This document shows positions 16,393 through 27,012 of a stretch of 33,668 nt of DNA, one piece after another. Within the stretch, counting starts at the first letter, position 1. Each line of letters starts with the position of its first letter. The DNA lies in NCBI GenBank assembly GCA_016937995.1, contig JAFGVM010000020.1, positions 1 through 33,668 on the forward strand, written 5' to 3'. This DNA is from Candidatus Delongbacteria bacterium. Lineage in GTDB: Bacteria > UBA4055. A program made the translations under genes and the position numbers. Under the pieces are notes generated by a model, which saw nothing but the letters and a program-made list of their open reading frames with translations, was not told where the DNA came from and made no database searches.

Positions 16393-19300
16393 ATGCCAAG
16401 ATTACGACAAAGAGATGTTTTACATAAAACTTATTCAAAGTTCTCAATAAAACTACTATCAAGTGAGCAGGTCCTTAAGGACAGTAAAGGAGAAGTTACA
16501 AAACCCGAAACCGTGAATTACAGAACATATAAACCAGAAAAGGATGGATTGTTCTGTGAAAAAATATTTGGACCTCAGAAAGACTGGGAATGTTCATGTG
16601 GTAAGTATAAAGGATCACGTTACAAAGGTGTTACCTGTGATAAATGTGGTGTTGAAGTAAATAAAAGAAGTGTAAGAAGAGAAAGAATAGGCCACATTAA
16701 GTTAGCGGTCCCTATTGTCCACATATGGTTCTTTAGGTCATTACCTTCAAAGATTGGTAACCTGCTGGATTACACAGTAAAGGTTCTGGAACAGATAATA
16801 TATTACGAAAAGTATGTCGTTATTAAATCAGGAAGAATAATCGAAGATTATCAAAACCTGATAGAAAAGTATTCAAAAAGTTACCTTGAAAAGTATCACA
16901 AATTCATTACAGAACTGGAGAAAGTATTTTATCTCTCTATTAAAGATATCGCCCACAATAATAAGCTTGGTCTTATCACGAAGGAATTCACAGCTAACTT
17001 TGAGGATAATGAAGAGAATCAAAGATTGTATGAAGACTTGAGTGCCTTTATTAAAGAGACAGCAGATGTTATTGAGGGGTATGTTGCCGAAAAATACAGA
17101 GAGAAAGATATTAGACAAAGGATTTATGGCACATTATTCGATGATGAAAATTTCAGCGAAATAATATCTAAATTCGTCGATATTGATAAAGATTTCCTTG
17201 CAGTTGAAGAAAAAGATAAGAAAGAAGTGCTGTGTTTTGATAAATTGATAAAAGATCTTGTAAACTTGAGATTTATGAGTATCGTAAAAGACATTAAGTA
17301 CAAGGCTTTAATATCAGAAAGTGACTACAATGATATTCTGGAGAAAACTGAAAATTATGAAGATGAGTATCAGGATTACGAACAGTTTCAGGCAGAAATA
17401 GGTGCGGAAGCTATTCGTTTATTGTTGTCAAAAACGGATGTACGAAGATTATCCAAGGAAATGAGAAAAGAGATCAATAATGAAAAATCAGAAGCTGTAA
17501 AGTACGAAATACTTAAAAAATTAAGCGTTGTTGAGTCTTTTAAAAATAATATGGAAACCAACAAACCGGAATATATGGTGCTTGATGTTGTTCCTGTTAT
17601 TCCTCCGGAATTAAGACCATTGGTTCCTTTAGAAGGTGGAAGATTTGCCACATCTGATCTCAACGATCTTTATCGTAGGGTCATTATCAGGAACAATAGA
17701 CTTAAAAAGATGCTGGACATCAAAGCTCCAGAGGTTATTGTAAGAAATGAAAAAAGGATGATCCAGGAATCGGTTGATTCACTATTTGATAACGGACGTA
17801 AGAATAATGTTGTTAGAAGTGACGGTAAAAGAGCATTAAAATCTTTATCTGATTCACTTAAAGGTAAACAGGGTAGATTTAGAAGTAATCTCCTTGGTAA
17901 AAGGGTTGATTATTCCTGCCGTTCTGTGATCGTGGTCGGTCCAAAATTAAATTTGAACCAATGTGGTCTGCCAAAAGAAATGGCTCTTGAACTGTATAAA
18001 CCATATTTGATCAGAAAACTTATTGAATATGATCCAAGTGTAACCACAATTAAGAACGCTAAAAAAGAAATTGAGAACGGAACAGATAAAGTTTGGGAAT
18101 TATTAGAAGCATTAGTGGATGCACATCCTGTTCTTCTAAACAGAGCACCAACCTTGCACAGGCTGGGTATACAGGCATTTCAACCAACATTAGTTGAAGG
18201 AAAGGCAATTCAGCTTCATCCGCTTGTATGTAAAGCATTTAATGCTGATTTTGACGGTGACCAAATGGCTGTACATCTTCCATTATCTCCGGAAGCAAAA
18301 CTTGAAGCAAGACTGTTGATGATGGCTTCTCATAATCTGTTACATCCTGCATCAGGAAAACCTGTGGCATACCCTACTCAGGATATGGTCTTGGGTATTT
18401 ATTATATGACAAAAACAAAAGCTGAAAAATCTAAAAACCCAAAAGTTTTTTCCAGTGTTGATGAAATTGAAATGGCTTTGGACTTTAAAACTTTAGATTA
18501 TCACTCGAACATCAAGTTCCTTTACAAAGGTGAATTAATAGATACAACTCCTGGAAGAGTTATGTTCAATGAAGTTCTTCCAAAAGAAATGATGGATGCA
18601 AAATTCTATAATGAACTTATGATCAGTTCGAATGTTGAGAGAATAATCGAGGAAGCAATTGAAGAAGTAGGATTCAGTGCTACATCTTTATTCCTGGATA
18701 GACTTAAGGATTTCGGTTATTATTATGCTACAAAATCCGGTATCTCAATAGGATTAAATGATTTTGTGATTTCAGATGAAAAGGATAAAATGCTTGCTCA
18801 GGCAGAAAAAAGAGTAGGACTTATAAAATCTTCATATGAAGAGGGTCAGATAACTGATACTGAAAGATATAATAAAGTTGTGGATGAATGGACTAAAGCA
18901 ACTAATAGGATCGAAAATGACATGTATGAGAATCTTAGACTTGATAATGACGGGTTCAATCCGGTATTTATGATGATGGATTCTAAGGCAAGGGGTTCTA
19001 GAACTCAGATAAAGCAGATCTGCGGTATCAGAGGACTTATGCAAAAACCTCAGAAAAAAATTGAAGTTTCATCTGATTCTGTTATTGAAAATCCAATTAA
19101 AACTAACTTCATTGATGGACTTTCTGTATTAGACTATTTTATTTCAACACATGGTGGAAGGAAAGGACTTGCGGATACTGCGTTAAAAACGGCTGATGCC
19201 GGTTATCTGACAAGAAAACTTGTAGATGTGGCTCATGATGTTGTAATTACAGAAAATGATTGTGAAACAATAATGGGTATTGATATTACCGATCTTAAAG

Positions 19301-21072
19301 AAGGTGATAAGATACTTGAATCATTTATTGACAGGATATACGGTAGAGTTTTAGCAGAGGATGTCGTAGACTATAGTAAAAACTCAGACGGTGAAATAAT
19401 TTGTGCAGCAGGTACTTTAGTTACAAAAAAGATCGCTATAAAGATCATGGATCATGACGTTGAGAAAGTTAAAATAAGATCGGTTTTAACATGTGAAGCA
19501 AAAAAAGGTGTTTGTGCTAAATGTTACGGTCAAAACTTAACTAACCGTAAGCTTGTATCTGTTGGTGAGGCAGTTGGTATCATGGCAGCTCAATCTATTG
19601 GTGAACCTGGTACTCAGTTGACACTGAGAACATTCCATGTTGGTGGATCTGCTGATATTGCAACAATAAAATCTGATGTTGTTGCAAAATATGAAGGAAC
19701 AGTGGAACTTGAAAATGTTGAAACTGTCATTTACGATAAGAACCGAATCGTTATCAGGAGAAGCGGCAAATTAAGATTGATCGACAAATACGGTAAGGAA
19801 GTAATGAATGAAAGTATTCCATACTCCTCAAATTTACTTGTTAAAAATAAAGAGATAGTAAAAAAGAATCAGGTACTGTTCAAATGGGATCCATACAGTT
19901 ATGTCATTCTTTCTCATGTTAAGGGACAAATTAAATTTAAAGATGTTGTAGAAGGTATCACTTTCAAGACTTCTTTCGATGAAAAGGTAGGAAGAAAATA
20001 CAAAGTGATGATAGAGCCTAAGGAAAGAGCATTAAAACCTATGATCTATGTTGTTGATAAAGACGGTAATGAACTTGCAAAATATTTACCTCCTTCTGGT
20101 GGTGCTCTTCAGGTTGAAGACGGGCAAAAAGTAAAAGCCGGTCAATCTCTAATCAAGATGCAGAGAACTCATGGTAAAACAATGGATATTACTGGAGGTC
20201 TTCCAAGAGTGAGTGAGCTTTTCGAAGCAAGAACTCCTAAAAATCCTGCTATTCTATCTGAAATTGACGGTATTGTTAAGTACGGTGATTTTAAAGGTAC
20301 CTCTCAACAGATCATGGTTGAAGACCTTAACGGATCAGAAGTTAGAACATATGCTGTTCCAAGAGGTAAGCATATTCTTGTTCATGATGGAGACGTAATT
20401 TATGCAGGAGAAAAGATCACTGAAGGTTCAGTAAAACCACATGACATTCTTCAAATACTAGGAACTACTAAAGTTCAGCACTATCTTGTAAACCAGATCC
20501 AGGAAGTATATAGATCATCCGGTGTAAACCCTAATGACAAACATATCGAGATCATTGTTAGACAGATGCTTCAGAAAGTTCAGATCGTAAATCCGAATGA
20601 TACTTCATTCCTGGATGGTGATCAAGTAAGTAAATTCGTTCTGGCAAGAAAAAACAATGAGATCTATGATAAGGTAGTTATTGAGGATCCGGGAGATTCA
20701 GAATTTGAAGAAGGCGATATGTTCGTTACTTATGAACTTGAGAATGAGAATAAAAAGTTAAAAGAAGCAAAGAAGAAAGAGATAACTTACAGAGAAGCAC
20801 GTCCTGCTACTTATAAACCTTTGTTGCTCGGAATAACTCAGGCATCACTTCAGGTTGACAGTTTTATCTCAGCTGCATCTTTCCAGGAAACAACTAAAGT
20901 TTTAACTAATGCCGCTATAAGTTCTGCCACTGATTATCTTGAAGGACTTAAAGAGAATGTTATCATGGGTAATTTGTTGCCTTGTGGTACAGGATTAGCG
21001 AAGTATAATTATTTAAAAGTAAAAAGTATTGAAGAACCTGAGGAAGAAGTAATCGAAGAAGCTACAGAATAA
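16393..21072 (+). CDS. rpoC: DNA-directed RNA polymerase subunit beta'
   Basis: About 1559 residues. The first zinc site is C67, C69, C82, C85 (CSCG and CDKCGVE). The active-site motif NADFDGDQMAVHLP has the three catalytic Asp at 619, 621 and 623. The second zinc site is C957, C1034, C1041, C1044 (CEAKKGVCAKCYG). The trigger-loop region (GIMAAQSIGEPGTQLTLRTFH) is intact. It is longer than E. coli beta' by about 150 residues; the extra length seems to lie between the trigger-loop helices and the C-terminus and in the 130-380 region. The frame opens at 16363, but the ATG at 16393 has GGAG six bases upstream. The gene ends at a strong bidirectional terminator, and the usual rpsL-rpsG-fusA genes do not follow. 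Confidence 0.97.
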   Translation: MPRLRQRDVLHKTYSKFSIKLLSSEQVLKDSKGEVTKPETVNYRTYKPEKDGLFCEKIFGPQKDWECSCGKYKGSRYKGVTCDKCGVEVNKRSVRRERIGHIKLAVPIVHIWFFRSLPSKIGNLLDYTVKVLEQIIYYEKYVVIKSGRIIEDYQNLIEKYSKSYLEKYHKFITELEKVFYLSIKDIAHNNKLGLITKEFTANFEDNEENQRLYEDLSAFIKETADVIEGYVAEKYREKDIRQRIYGTLFDDENFSEIISKFVDIDKDFLAVEEKDKKEVLCFDKLIKDLVNLRFMSIVKDIKYKALISESDYNDILEKTENYEDEYQDYEQFQAEIGAEAIRLLLSKTDVRRLSKEMRKEINNEKSEAVKYEILKKLSVVESFKNNMETNKPEYMVLDVVPVIPPELRPLVPLEGGRFATSDLNDLYRRVIIRNNRLKKMLDIKAPEVIVRNEKRMIQESVDSLFDNGRKNNVVRSDGKRALKSLSDSLKGKQGRFRSNLLGKRVDYSCRSVIVVGPKLNLNQCGLPKEMALELYKPYLIRKLIEYDPSVTTIKNAKKEIENGTDKVWELLEALVDAHPVLLNRAPTLHRLGIQAFQPTLVEGKAIQLHPLVCKAFNADFDGDQMAVHLPLSPEAKLEARLLMMASHNLLHPASGKPVAYPTQDMVLGIYYMTKTKAEKSKNPKVFSSVDEIEMALDFKTLDYHSNIKFLYKGELIDTTPGRVMFNEVLPKEMMDAKFYNELMISSNVERIIEEAIEEVGFSATSLFLDRLKDFGYYYATKSGISIGLNDFVISDEKDKMLAQAEKRVGLIKSSYEEGQITDTERYNKVVDEWTKATNRIENDMYENLRLDNDGFNPVFMMMDSKARGSRTQIKQICGIRGLMQKPQKKIEVSSDSVIENPIKTNFIDGLSVLDYFISTHGGRKGLADTALKTADAGYLTRKLVDVAHDVVITENDCETIMGIDITDLKEGDKILESFIDRIYGRVLAEDVVDYSKNSDGEIICAAGTLVTKKIAIKIMDHDVEKVKIRSVLTCEAKKGVCAKCYGQNLTNRKLVSVGEAVGIMAAQSIGEPGTQLTLRTFHVGGSADIATIKSDVVAKYEGTVELENVETVIYDKNRIVIRRSGKLRLIDKYGKEVMNESIPYSSNLLVKNKEIVKKNQVLFKWDPYSYVILSHVKGQIKFKDVVEGITFKTSFDEKVGRKYKVMIEPKERALKPMIYVVDKDGNELAKYLPPSGGALQVEDGQKVKAGQSLIKMQRTHGKTMDITGGLPRVSELFEARTPKNPAILSEIDGIVKYGDFKGTSQQIMVEDLNGSEVRTYAVPRGKHILVHDGDVIYAGEKITEGSVKPHDILQILGTTKVQHYLVNQIQEVYRSSGVNPNDKHIEIIVRQMLQKVQIVNPNDTSFLDGDQVSKFVLARKNNEIYDKVVIEDPGDSEFEEGDMFVTYELENENKKLKEAKKKEITYREARPATYKPLLLGITQASLQVDSFISAASFQETTKVLTNAAISSATDYLEGLKENVIMGNLLPCGTGLAKYNYLKVKSIEEPEEEVIEEATE

Positions 21073-21081
21073 GCCAGTTTT

Positions 21082-21116
21082 AAAAAAAAAGCCCCAAATA
21101 TTTGGGGCTTTTTTTT
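21082..21116. terminator. bidirectional terminator between rpoC and ftsK
   Basis: The 18-base perfect palindrome GCCCCAAATATTTGGGGC (21091-21108) is flanked by nine A on the left and eight T on the right, so it reads as an intrinsic terminator on both strands. The ftsK stop codon overlaps its right arm tail. Confidence 0.93.
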
Positions 21117-23421
21117 ACTGATCATCCAACGTATTTTTCAGTACATCTCTTGATTTAGAACCCTGATGAGGTCCGATCACTCCATTTCTCTCAAGTTGAT
21201 CGATAAGTTTTCCTGCTCTGGCATATCCGACAGATAATCCTCTCTGCAACATTGAGACCGATGCCATTCCTGAATTTATGACCATTCTCTTTGCTTCTTC
21301 ATATTTGTCATCATCAGAACCGCCGTCCCCGTCACCGAAAATACCTTCCATCTGTGCAATCTGTGCTGCAGAAGGTTTTGCTTTTATTGATATTTTATCA
21401 AAATCACTAGGTTGATTTGCAATATGCTTAACGACTTTATTTGTCTCATTTGTTTCAACAAGTGCGTTCTGTATTCTAACGAGATCAGATTCTCCCGGTG
21501 GTACCAATAACATATCTCCTTTTCCAAGAAGTGATTCAGCACCTTTTGTGTCAAGGATCGTTCTAGAGTCTATCTGACTGATAACCCTAAAAGCTATTCT
21601 GGTAGGGAAATTTGCTTTAATTGCACCGGTAACAACTTTTACCGAAGGCCGTTGAGTTGCAAGAACCATATGGATCCCGATAGCTCTGGCCATTTGAGCT
21701 AAACGGCAAATTGGATCTTCTACAGCTTTACCGGAAGTCATCATCAAATCTCCGTATTCATCCATTATGCAAATTATATACGGCATTTTTTTGAATGGTG
21801 TGTTTCTGAACTCATTCATTTTTAATTCACCTGACTGGACCATATTATTGTATTCTTCCAGGTTCCTTGTTCCTGATTGTTGCAGTATTTCATATCTGTC
21901 CTCCATTTCCTGCACTAAAGCTTCTAATAATCTCACTGCATCTTCAGGGTTTGTAACAACAGGATCATCAATACCGTCTATTCTTAATAAATGATGTTGT
22001 AATAAGCTGGAATAAATTGATAGTTCAACCCTTTTTGGATCTATCATGCAGAACTGCACTTCCTCAGGCGTAGCTCTATAAAGAATTGATAAAATCAGCC
22101 CATTGATACACACTGACTTACCTGATCCGGTAGAACCTGCTATCAAAAGATGGGGTGTTTTGGCCAGATCAAGAACATAATTCTCTCCCGAAATAAGTTT
22201 TCCCAGGGCAATTGCAAGTTTCGACTTATGATTAATGAACTTTTCAGAATTTATTATTGATTTCAGATAAACAATTGATGGTTTTGAATTTGGGATTTCT
22301 ATACCAACAGTATTTTTACCTGGAATTGGAGCAACAATTCTGATACTTTTAGCTTTTAATGCCATGGCAAGATCTTTTTCCAGGGATGCAACACGAGCTA
22401 CTTTTACTCCGCTTGCAAGTTTTATTTCATACTGAGTAATAACCGGACCGGGGTTTATCTGTACTACTTCCGCATCCAAAGAGAATTCCTGCAGCTTATT
22501 GATAAGAATTGCTGCATTTTCTCTTAGTTTTTCTTCATTTTCTATGATATTGATATTTACTTTTGATTCATTAAGCAGGTCAATGCTAGGTGGTTCATAT
22601 TTATACTCTTTTACCTTTTTATTCTTAAAATCGACTTCTTTTTCTATGACTGCCTCTTCAATTTTAATGTTCTTTACTTTAGTATCATCGACCGGTTTTG
22701 ATTCGATATTATCATCAAGAGGATCTAAATTATCAGGAATTTCTGAAATAATGTTTATATCTTCCGTATATTCAAGATCATTACTTTCTAGAAAATCATC
22801 TTCAGATGGTTTCTGAATATCCACCTGTTTCTCTCTCATTTCTTTTTCAATTCTCTTTTTTATAAGATTTTTTCTAAAACTCTGATAACCGTTGATTATA
22901 AACAAATATGTTGATTTGAAAGGATAGACCAGTACTTTGAGCATCTTCATGATCCTGAAATCGAAAACATACATCAATAGGATCAAAGTAATACCAGCTA
23001 AAAATGTATAGCTTCCGATAAGACCGAACATTTTATTTAAAAATCTACTTGAATAAAATCCTGTACTACCCAGAAGATCGCCGTGATCACTGATCCTTTC
23101 TACAAAAAAATTATTGTTCTGTCCGAATTGATAAAGACCAATAATTGAAGATACTATTATTCCGAAAATCATGAATATCAAAAAAGATTTGATCTGTAAA
23201 AAGAATGATTTTTCTTTGAATATCAAAAAACCTTCAACAAATAAATAAATAGGAATTATATAGCTGATAACATTTCCAAAAGACATAGAATAAATGAATT
23301 GTACAACTTTTCCGAATTTCCCTGTAGAAGATGTTGATAATAATCCAATGAGGATCAAGGCACCAAAAGTAACGATAAATACACCTGATATCTCTGCTAT
23401 TTTTCTTCTGTTTAATTTCAT
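21115..23421 (-). CDS. ftsK: FtsK/SpoIIIE DNA translocase
   Basis: A 768-residue membrane-anchored motor that pumps chromosomal DNA at the division septum. The N-terminal 170 or so residues hold about four membrane helices. A charged, acidic linker follows (about 200-290), then the beta domain and RecA-like alpha domain with Walker A GSTGSGKS (429-436) and Walker B YIICIMDEYGDL. The C-terminal gamma winged helix (about 700-768, SVGYARAGKLIDQLERNGVIGPHQGSKSRDVL) is the DNA-orientation reader that recognises KOPS-like sites. All parts are present, and the linker is short compared with E. coli. An AAGG-like site precedes the ATG. It follows amrB by 29 bases on the same strand, so both may be transcribed together. 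Confidence 0.95.
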   Translation of the reverse strand: MKLNRRKIAEISGVFIVTFGALILIGLLSTSSTGKFGKVVQFIYSMSFGNVISYIIPIYLFVEGFLIFKEKSFFLQIKSFLIFMIFGIIVSSIIGLYQFGQNNNFFVERISDHGDLLGSTGFYSSRFLNKMFGLIGSYTFLAGITLILLMYVFDFRIMKMLKVLVYPFKSTYLFIINGYQSFRKNLIKKRIEKEMREKQVDIQKPSEDDFLESNDLEYTEDINIISEIPDNLDPLDDNIESKPVDDTKVKNIKIEEAVIEKEVDFKNKKVKEYKYEPPSIDLLNESKVNINIIENEEKLRENAAILINKLQEFSLDAEVVQINPGPVITQYEIKLASGVKVARVASLEKDLAMALKAKSIRIVAPIPGKNTVGIEIPNSKPSIVYLKSIINSEKFINHKSKLAIALGKLISGENYVLDLAKTPHLLIAGSTGSGKSVCINGLILSILYRATPEEVQFCMIDPKRVELSIYSSLLQHHLLRIDGIDDPVVTNPEDAVRLLEALVQEMEDRYEILQQSGTRNLEEYNNMVQSGELKMNEFRNTPFKKMPYIICIMDEYGDLMMTSGKAVEDPICRLAQMARAIGIHMVLATQRPSVKVVTGAIKANFPTRIAFRVISQIDSRTILDTKGAESLLGKGDMLLVPPGESDLVRIQNALVETNETNKVVKHIANQPSDFDKISIKAKPSAAQIAQMEGIFGDGDGGSDDDKYEEAKRMVINSGMASVSMLQRGLSVGYARAGKLIDQLERNGVIGPHQGSKSRDVLKNTLDDQ

Positions 23422-23450
23422 TTCTTACCTTGGATTTTGGTTTATAATAT

Positions 23451-24242
23451 TTATGTGAAAGATACACTAACATAACCTACAACACTACTTTTATCACGAA
23501 TAATATCTCCTGAATTTCTATAATCGAGAATGTTGGGTATTAGATTATTTCTTCTGGAACTATCTACAGCAGCTTTTATCCCTATCATCCCGCATGCTTC
23601 TCCCGATGAGATCTTTTCAATGTCAAGTGCTGTTATTCCTGAGATCAGAACTGTATCTATTTTTCTGCATTTATCATACGAATGAAAATGGCTAAGGTCA
23701 GAAGATATAATGATCAGGGTTTCAGTATAATTGAGCAGTATGTGATCTATAATTTGTGATAATTCATCCGGATCATATTCTGAATATACACATGTTGATA
23801 CTTCAATTCCCGGGAAATAATGATAAATGAAAGGAAATTGAATTTCACCACTATGTTCTTCGGAATGAGCCTGTTCAATAAAAGGAAGGTCGAAAATACC
23901 GGATATCTGCTCTGAGAACTCTGAATCAATTTTCATATTTTTGCCATTTATCATGTAGCTGTCATATTTTGCACAGCTCATACCTTTAAAATATACCCTA
24001 TGGGAGGGAGCAAAAATTACGATACGGTCATATTTAAAGTTGGATGCCAGTTTGTAAGCGTAGGTGGCTGTTAGTCCCGAGAAGAATAATCCGGCATGAG
24101 GAATGATCAATATCTTAGGTCTTTTAGTTAACATTTCCTCTGGCAGTTCAATCTTGGAATCGAAAGAATCTATCATTCTAGAAACTTCTTTCGGGTCTTT
24201 TGGATAAAAGGAACCTTCAACTGCCGGTTTTCTTTCGTACAT
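23451..24242 (-). CDS. amrB: AmmeMemoRadiSam system protein B (MEMO1 family)
   Basis: A 263-residue protein of the MEMO family, structurally related to class III extradiol dioxygenases. The opening RKPAVEGSFYPKDP and the PHAGLFFSG motif (H49) are diagnostic. HSGEIQFPF and SSDLSHFH supply the other putative metal-site residues. In many bacteria and archaea it occurs with AMMECR1 (AmrA) and a radical SAM protein (AmrS) as a three-part system of uncertain biochemical role. Neither partner is present in this window. It is the first gene of a minus-strand pair with ftsK and has its own upstream promoter candidate. Family assignment is firm; the reaction is not known to me. Confidence 0.9.
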   Translation of the reverse strand: MYERKPAVEGSFYPKDPKEVSRMIDSFDSKIELPEEMLTKRPKILIIPHAGLFFSGLTATYAYKLASNFKYDRIVIFAPSHRVYFKGMSCAKYDSYMINGKNMKIDSEFSEQISGIFDLPFIEQAHSEEHSGEIQFPFIYHYFPGIEVSTCVYSEYDPDELSQIIDHILLNYTETLIIISSDLSHFHSYDKCRKIDTVLISGITALDIEKISSGEACGMIGIKAAVDSSRRNNLIPNILDYRNSGDIIRDKSSVVGYVSVSFT

Positions 24243-24279
24243 GGACTCACCTGGTGTAATGATACATACAATAAATTAT

Positions 24280-24308
24280 AGTATAGATATTAAATTTTTT
24301 TAACGTAA
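24280..24308 (-). promoter_or_regulatory. candidate promoter for amrB-ftsK
   Basis: On the minus strand, TTACGT (24303-24308) and TATACT (24280-24285) are 17 bases apart, about 38 bases upstream of the amrB start. The -10 is good and the -35 moderate. Confidence 0.4.
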
Positions 24309-24390
24309 AAAGCAATAAGTTAACTAAACATTTTTGCTGCAAGAGAATAAACGATCAAGGGGACCCTAGTAGCAATCATGATATTTGTTC

Positions 24391-24419
24391 TTGGATAAAT
24401 ATGTTAGAAAGACTATATT
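24391..24419 (+). promoter_or_regulatory. candidate promoter for the M6 metalloprotease gene
   Basis: TTGGAT (24391-24396) and TATATT (24414-24419) are 17 bases apart and end 27 bases before the ATG at 24447. The 204-base divergent gap holds this and the amrB promoter candidate and nothing else that I can recognise. Confidence 0.45.
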
Positions 24420-24446
24420 ATTTCTTGAATAAAGTATGGGAGTGAT

Positions 24447-27002
24447 ATGAAAGGACTAAATTTTGTTACATTATTTTTCGTAATAATTACACAGATATTC
24501 TCTGCGTATATAAGTGACATTTTTGTTGTATTGAAACAGGGGGATGGAACAGAAATAAATTGTTTTTCATCTGGGGATGAGTTCTTTAACAGACTGCATG
24601 ATGAAAATGACTATACTATTATCCAGGGAAGTGATGGATGGTATTACTACGGTATAAATTATAACGGGGATGTAATTCCGGGTGATGTCATCGTTGGAAG
24701 TATGGACCCTGAAGTTGCAGGAATAGAAAAAAGAGCAGTTATTTCCTCAGAAATTTATAAGAAAAGAGTAGAATATTATAGCAATTATCCAAAAAGAAAA
24801 GATGCTCCAACTACGGGAACTATAGAAAATGTTGTTATTTTCATCAGGTTCAATGATGAAAGAGAGGAGGAGGGTTTCGGGCAGCCAAGATCTTATTATG
24901 ATAATTATTTTAACACTCCTCAAGGACCGTCACTCAATCATTATTTCAGGGAAACATCTTACAATAAACTGACAGTCAATTCCACTTACTATCCCGTTAC
25001 TACTGACTATACTTATAATTTGTCATATCAGGATATTTATGACAGATCATATTTTCAACCTTATAATGCGACAACAAATCCTGATGGATATTCCACAGAT
25101 TCTGAATCGACAGAGAGAGAGCATTCGCTGCTCCAAAGAGCAGTCGCAGCTGTGGAAAGCGAAATTCCCGAACGGCTTGCAATTGATGGAGACCACGATG
25201 GTTATGTTGATAACGTGGTTTTTCTGATAAGTGGAATGCCAGGTGCCTGGGCATCATTGTTATGGCCTCACAGATGGGCTTTGTACACAAGAACCGTAGA
25301 GATACACGGAAAGAGAGTGTATGACTATAATTTTGATCTTACAGGAAGTTCAACTTATTTCCATACAGGAGTTATCTGTCATGAATTTTTTCATACTCTG
25401 GGAGCTCCTGACCTTTATCATTATTATGACGCTGCAGCTCCCGATGCTGTGGGTGCCTGGGATATCATGAATTCTACATCGAATCCACCACAGTATATGG
25501 GTGCCTTTATGAAATATAAATATGGTAACTGGATTGATGAAGTTCCCGTTATTTCAACTGCAGGAGAATATGCCTTAAATCCTTTATCACAGCAGGATAA
25601 CAATATATTCAGGATAAATTCTCCAAATTCCACGACTGAATATTTTATTTTAGAATACAGAAAACAGGAAGGATTGTACGAATCGAGCTTGCCGGGATCA
25701 GATGACGGAATTCTTATCTATAGAATTAACACAGCAGCGGGAAATGGTAATGCGAACGGTCCACCGGATGAAGTATATATTTACAGGCCAAACGGTACTG
25801 TTACAAATATCGGAATTATAAATTATGCCCAGTTCAGCGCAGGTTTGGGTAGAACTGAATTTAATTCCAACTCAAATCCAACCTGCTTCTTATACAGCGG
25901 TCTGGACGGTGGTATAAACATTTATAATATCGGATTAGCCGGAGAAACTATAACTTTCAGTTACGGAATGAATACTAATCCACCTGAACAAATGGTAGCA
26001 AGTATAGGTTATGATGGGATAGAACTTAACTGGATCTCTCCGGAAGTTGATGGTGAGCTTGTTCTGGATCACTTCATTATATACAGGAATGAAATTCAAA
26101 TTACCACAACGTCAGACTTAAATTACCTTGATGTTGACGTTATCCCAGGAAATACATATACCTACAAAGTAACTGCTTATTATACCGGGTCACAAACAGT
26201 AGAATCTCAACCGTCAAATACTCATACTGTAAATTATGATACTCCAAAATCATTACCTTTTGAAGAGGATTTTGTTGATTGGGCAGGATGGACCCAGTTT
26301 AATATCAATTGTACTCCAAGATGGGAAATTAAGAACACATCATATGCAGGAGGGACATCACCGGAATTATATACAACATTTTCTGAGATAGAAGCCAATC
26401 CGGCTACAGGAAGATATGTAACTCCACCGATCTCTACTACAGGAGTTGATACTTTAGAGGTTAGATTTAAGCATATGTATGATGCATTTGAACCTGGATT
26501 ATCGATCAGTTTGGAAATGAGTTCAAATATGTTCGACTGGTATCCTACAGGATTTTTTCATGACGCGGGAACCACAGATATTGGACCTGAAGAAATAGCA
26601 CTGCTCTTAACAGACTTCCCTGATCCTTTATTTCTGTCATGGACGTTGGATGGGAATCTTTATAATGTTGACGGATGGGCGGTTGATGATATCTATATAG
26701 CAGGAAATAATACAGGTATTGATGAACAATATTTACCTTTAACCTCTGAACTTGTTGGAAATTACCCTAATCCATTTAATCCGGTTACAGAAATTTCATT
26801 TAATATAAGCTCAGATTCGAATGTTAAAATAAGCATCTTCAATGAAAACGGATCACTTGTGGAGAATATTCTGAATTCTTATATTAACAAGGGCAGACAT
26901 TCAGTTAAATGGTATGCTTCAGAATATGCCACCGGATTATATTTCATCAGAATGGTGACAAATAACTATCGCGGAAGTTTAAAAACGATATTGATAAAAT
27001 AA
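24447..27002 (+). CDS. secreted M6-family metalloprotease with T9SS sorting tail
   Basis: An 851-residue exported protein. A signal peptide spans about residues 1-20 (KGLNFVTLFFVIITQIFSAY). The M6 (immune inhibitor A-like) zinc protease domain covers about 100-430, with the metal motif HEFFHTLGAPD (H312, E313, H316, D322) and the downstream GAWDIMNS Met-turn, so it should be active. A fibronectin type III-like domain follows (about 512-600), then a jellyroll-like domain (about 605-755). The last 80 residues are a type A sorting domain starting GNYPNPFNPVTEISF and ending in a basic, hydrophobic strand. Such tails direct proteins through the type IX secretion system, usually to the cell surface. 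It probably degrades extracellular protein. It lies alone, between its own promoter and a terminator. Confidence 0.9.
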   Translation: MKGLNFVTLFFVIITQIFSAYISDIFVVLKQGDGTEINCFSSGDEFFNRLHDENDYTIIQGSDGWYYYGINYNGDVIPGDVIVGSMDPEVAGIEKRAVISSEIYKKRVEYYSNYPKRKDAPTTGTIENVVIFIRFNDEREEEGFGQPRSYYDNYFNTPQGPSLNHYFRETSYNKLTVNSTYYPVTTDYTYNLSYQDIYDRSYFQPYNATTNPDGYSTDSESTEREHSLLQRAVAAVESEIPERLAIDGDHDGYVDNVVFLISGMPGAWASLLWPHRWALYTRTVEIHGKRVYDYNFDLTGSSTYFHTGVICHEFFHTLGAPDLYHYYDAAAPDAVGAWDIMNSTSNPPQYMGAFMKYKYGNWIDEVPVISTAGEYALNPLSQQDNNIFRINSPNSTTEYFILEYRKQEGLYESSLPGSDDGILIYRINTAAGNGNANGPPDEVYIYRPNGTVTNIGIINYAQFSAGLGRTEFNSNSNPTCFLYSGLDGGINIYNIGLAGETITFSYGMNTNPPEQMVASIGYDGIELNWISPEVDGELVLDHFIIYRNEIQITTTSDLNYLDVDVIPGNTYTYKVTAYYTGSQTVESQPSNTHTVNYDTPKSLPFEEDFVDWAGWTQFNINCTPRWEIKNTSYAGGTSPELYTTFSEIEANPATGRYVTPPISTTGVDTLEVRFKHMYDAFEPGLSISLEMSSNMFDWYPTGFFHDAGTTDIGPEEIALLLTDFPDPLFLSWTLDGNLYNVDGWAVDDIYIAGNNTGIDEQYLPLTSELVGNYPNPFNPVTEISFNISSDSNVKISIFNENGSLVENILNSYINKGRHSVKWYASEYATGLYFIRMVTNNYRGSLKTILIK

Positions 27003-27012
27003 AAGGATTCTC

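Noticed and set aside
22499-22816. 105-codon plus-strand frame opposite the ftsK linker
   Set aside because: Serine-rich mirror of the acidic/lysine linker of FtsK; no start signal and no recognisable protein features.
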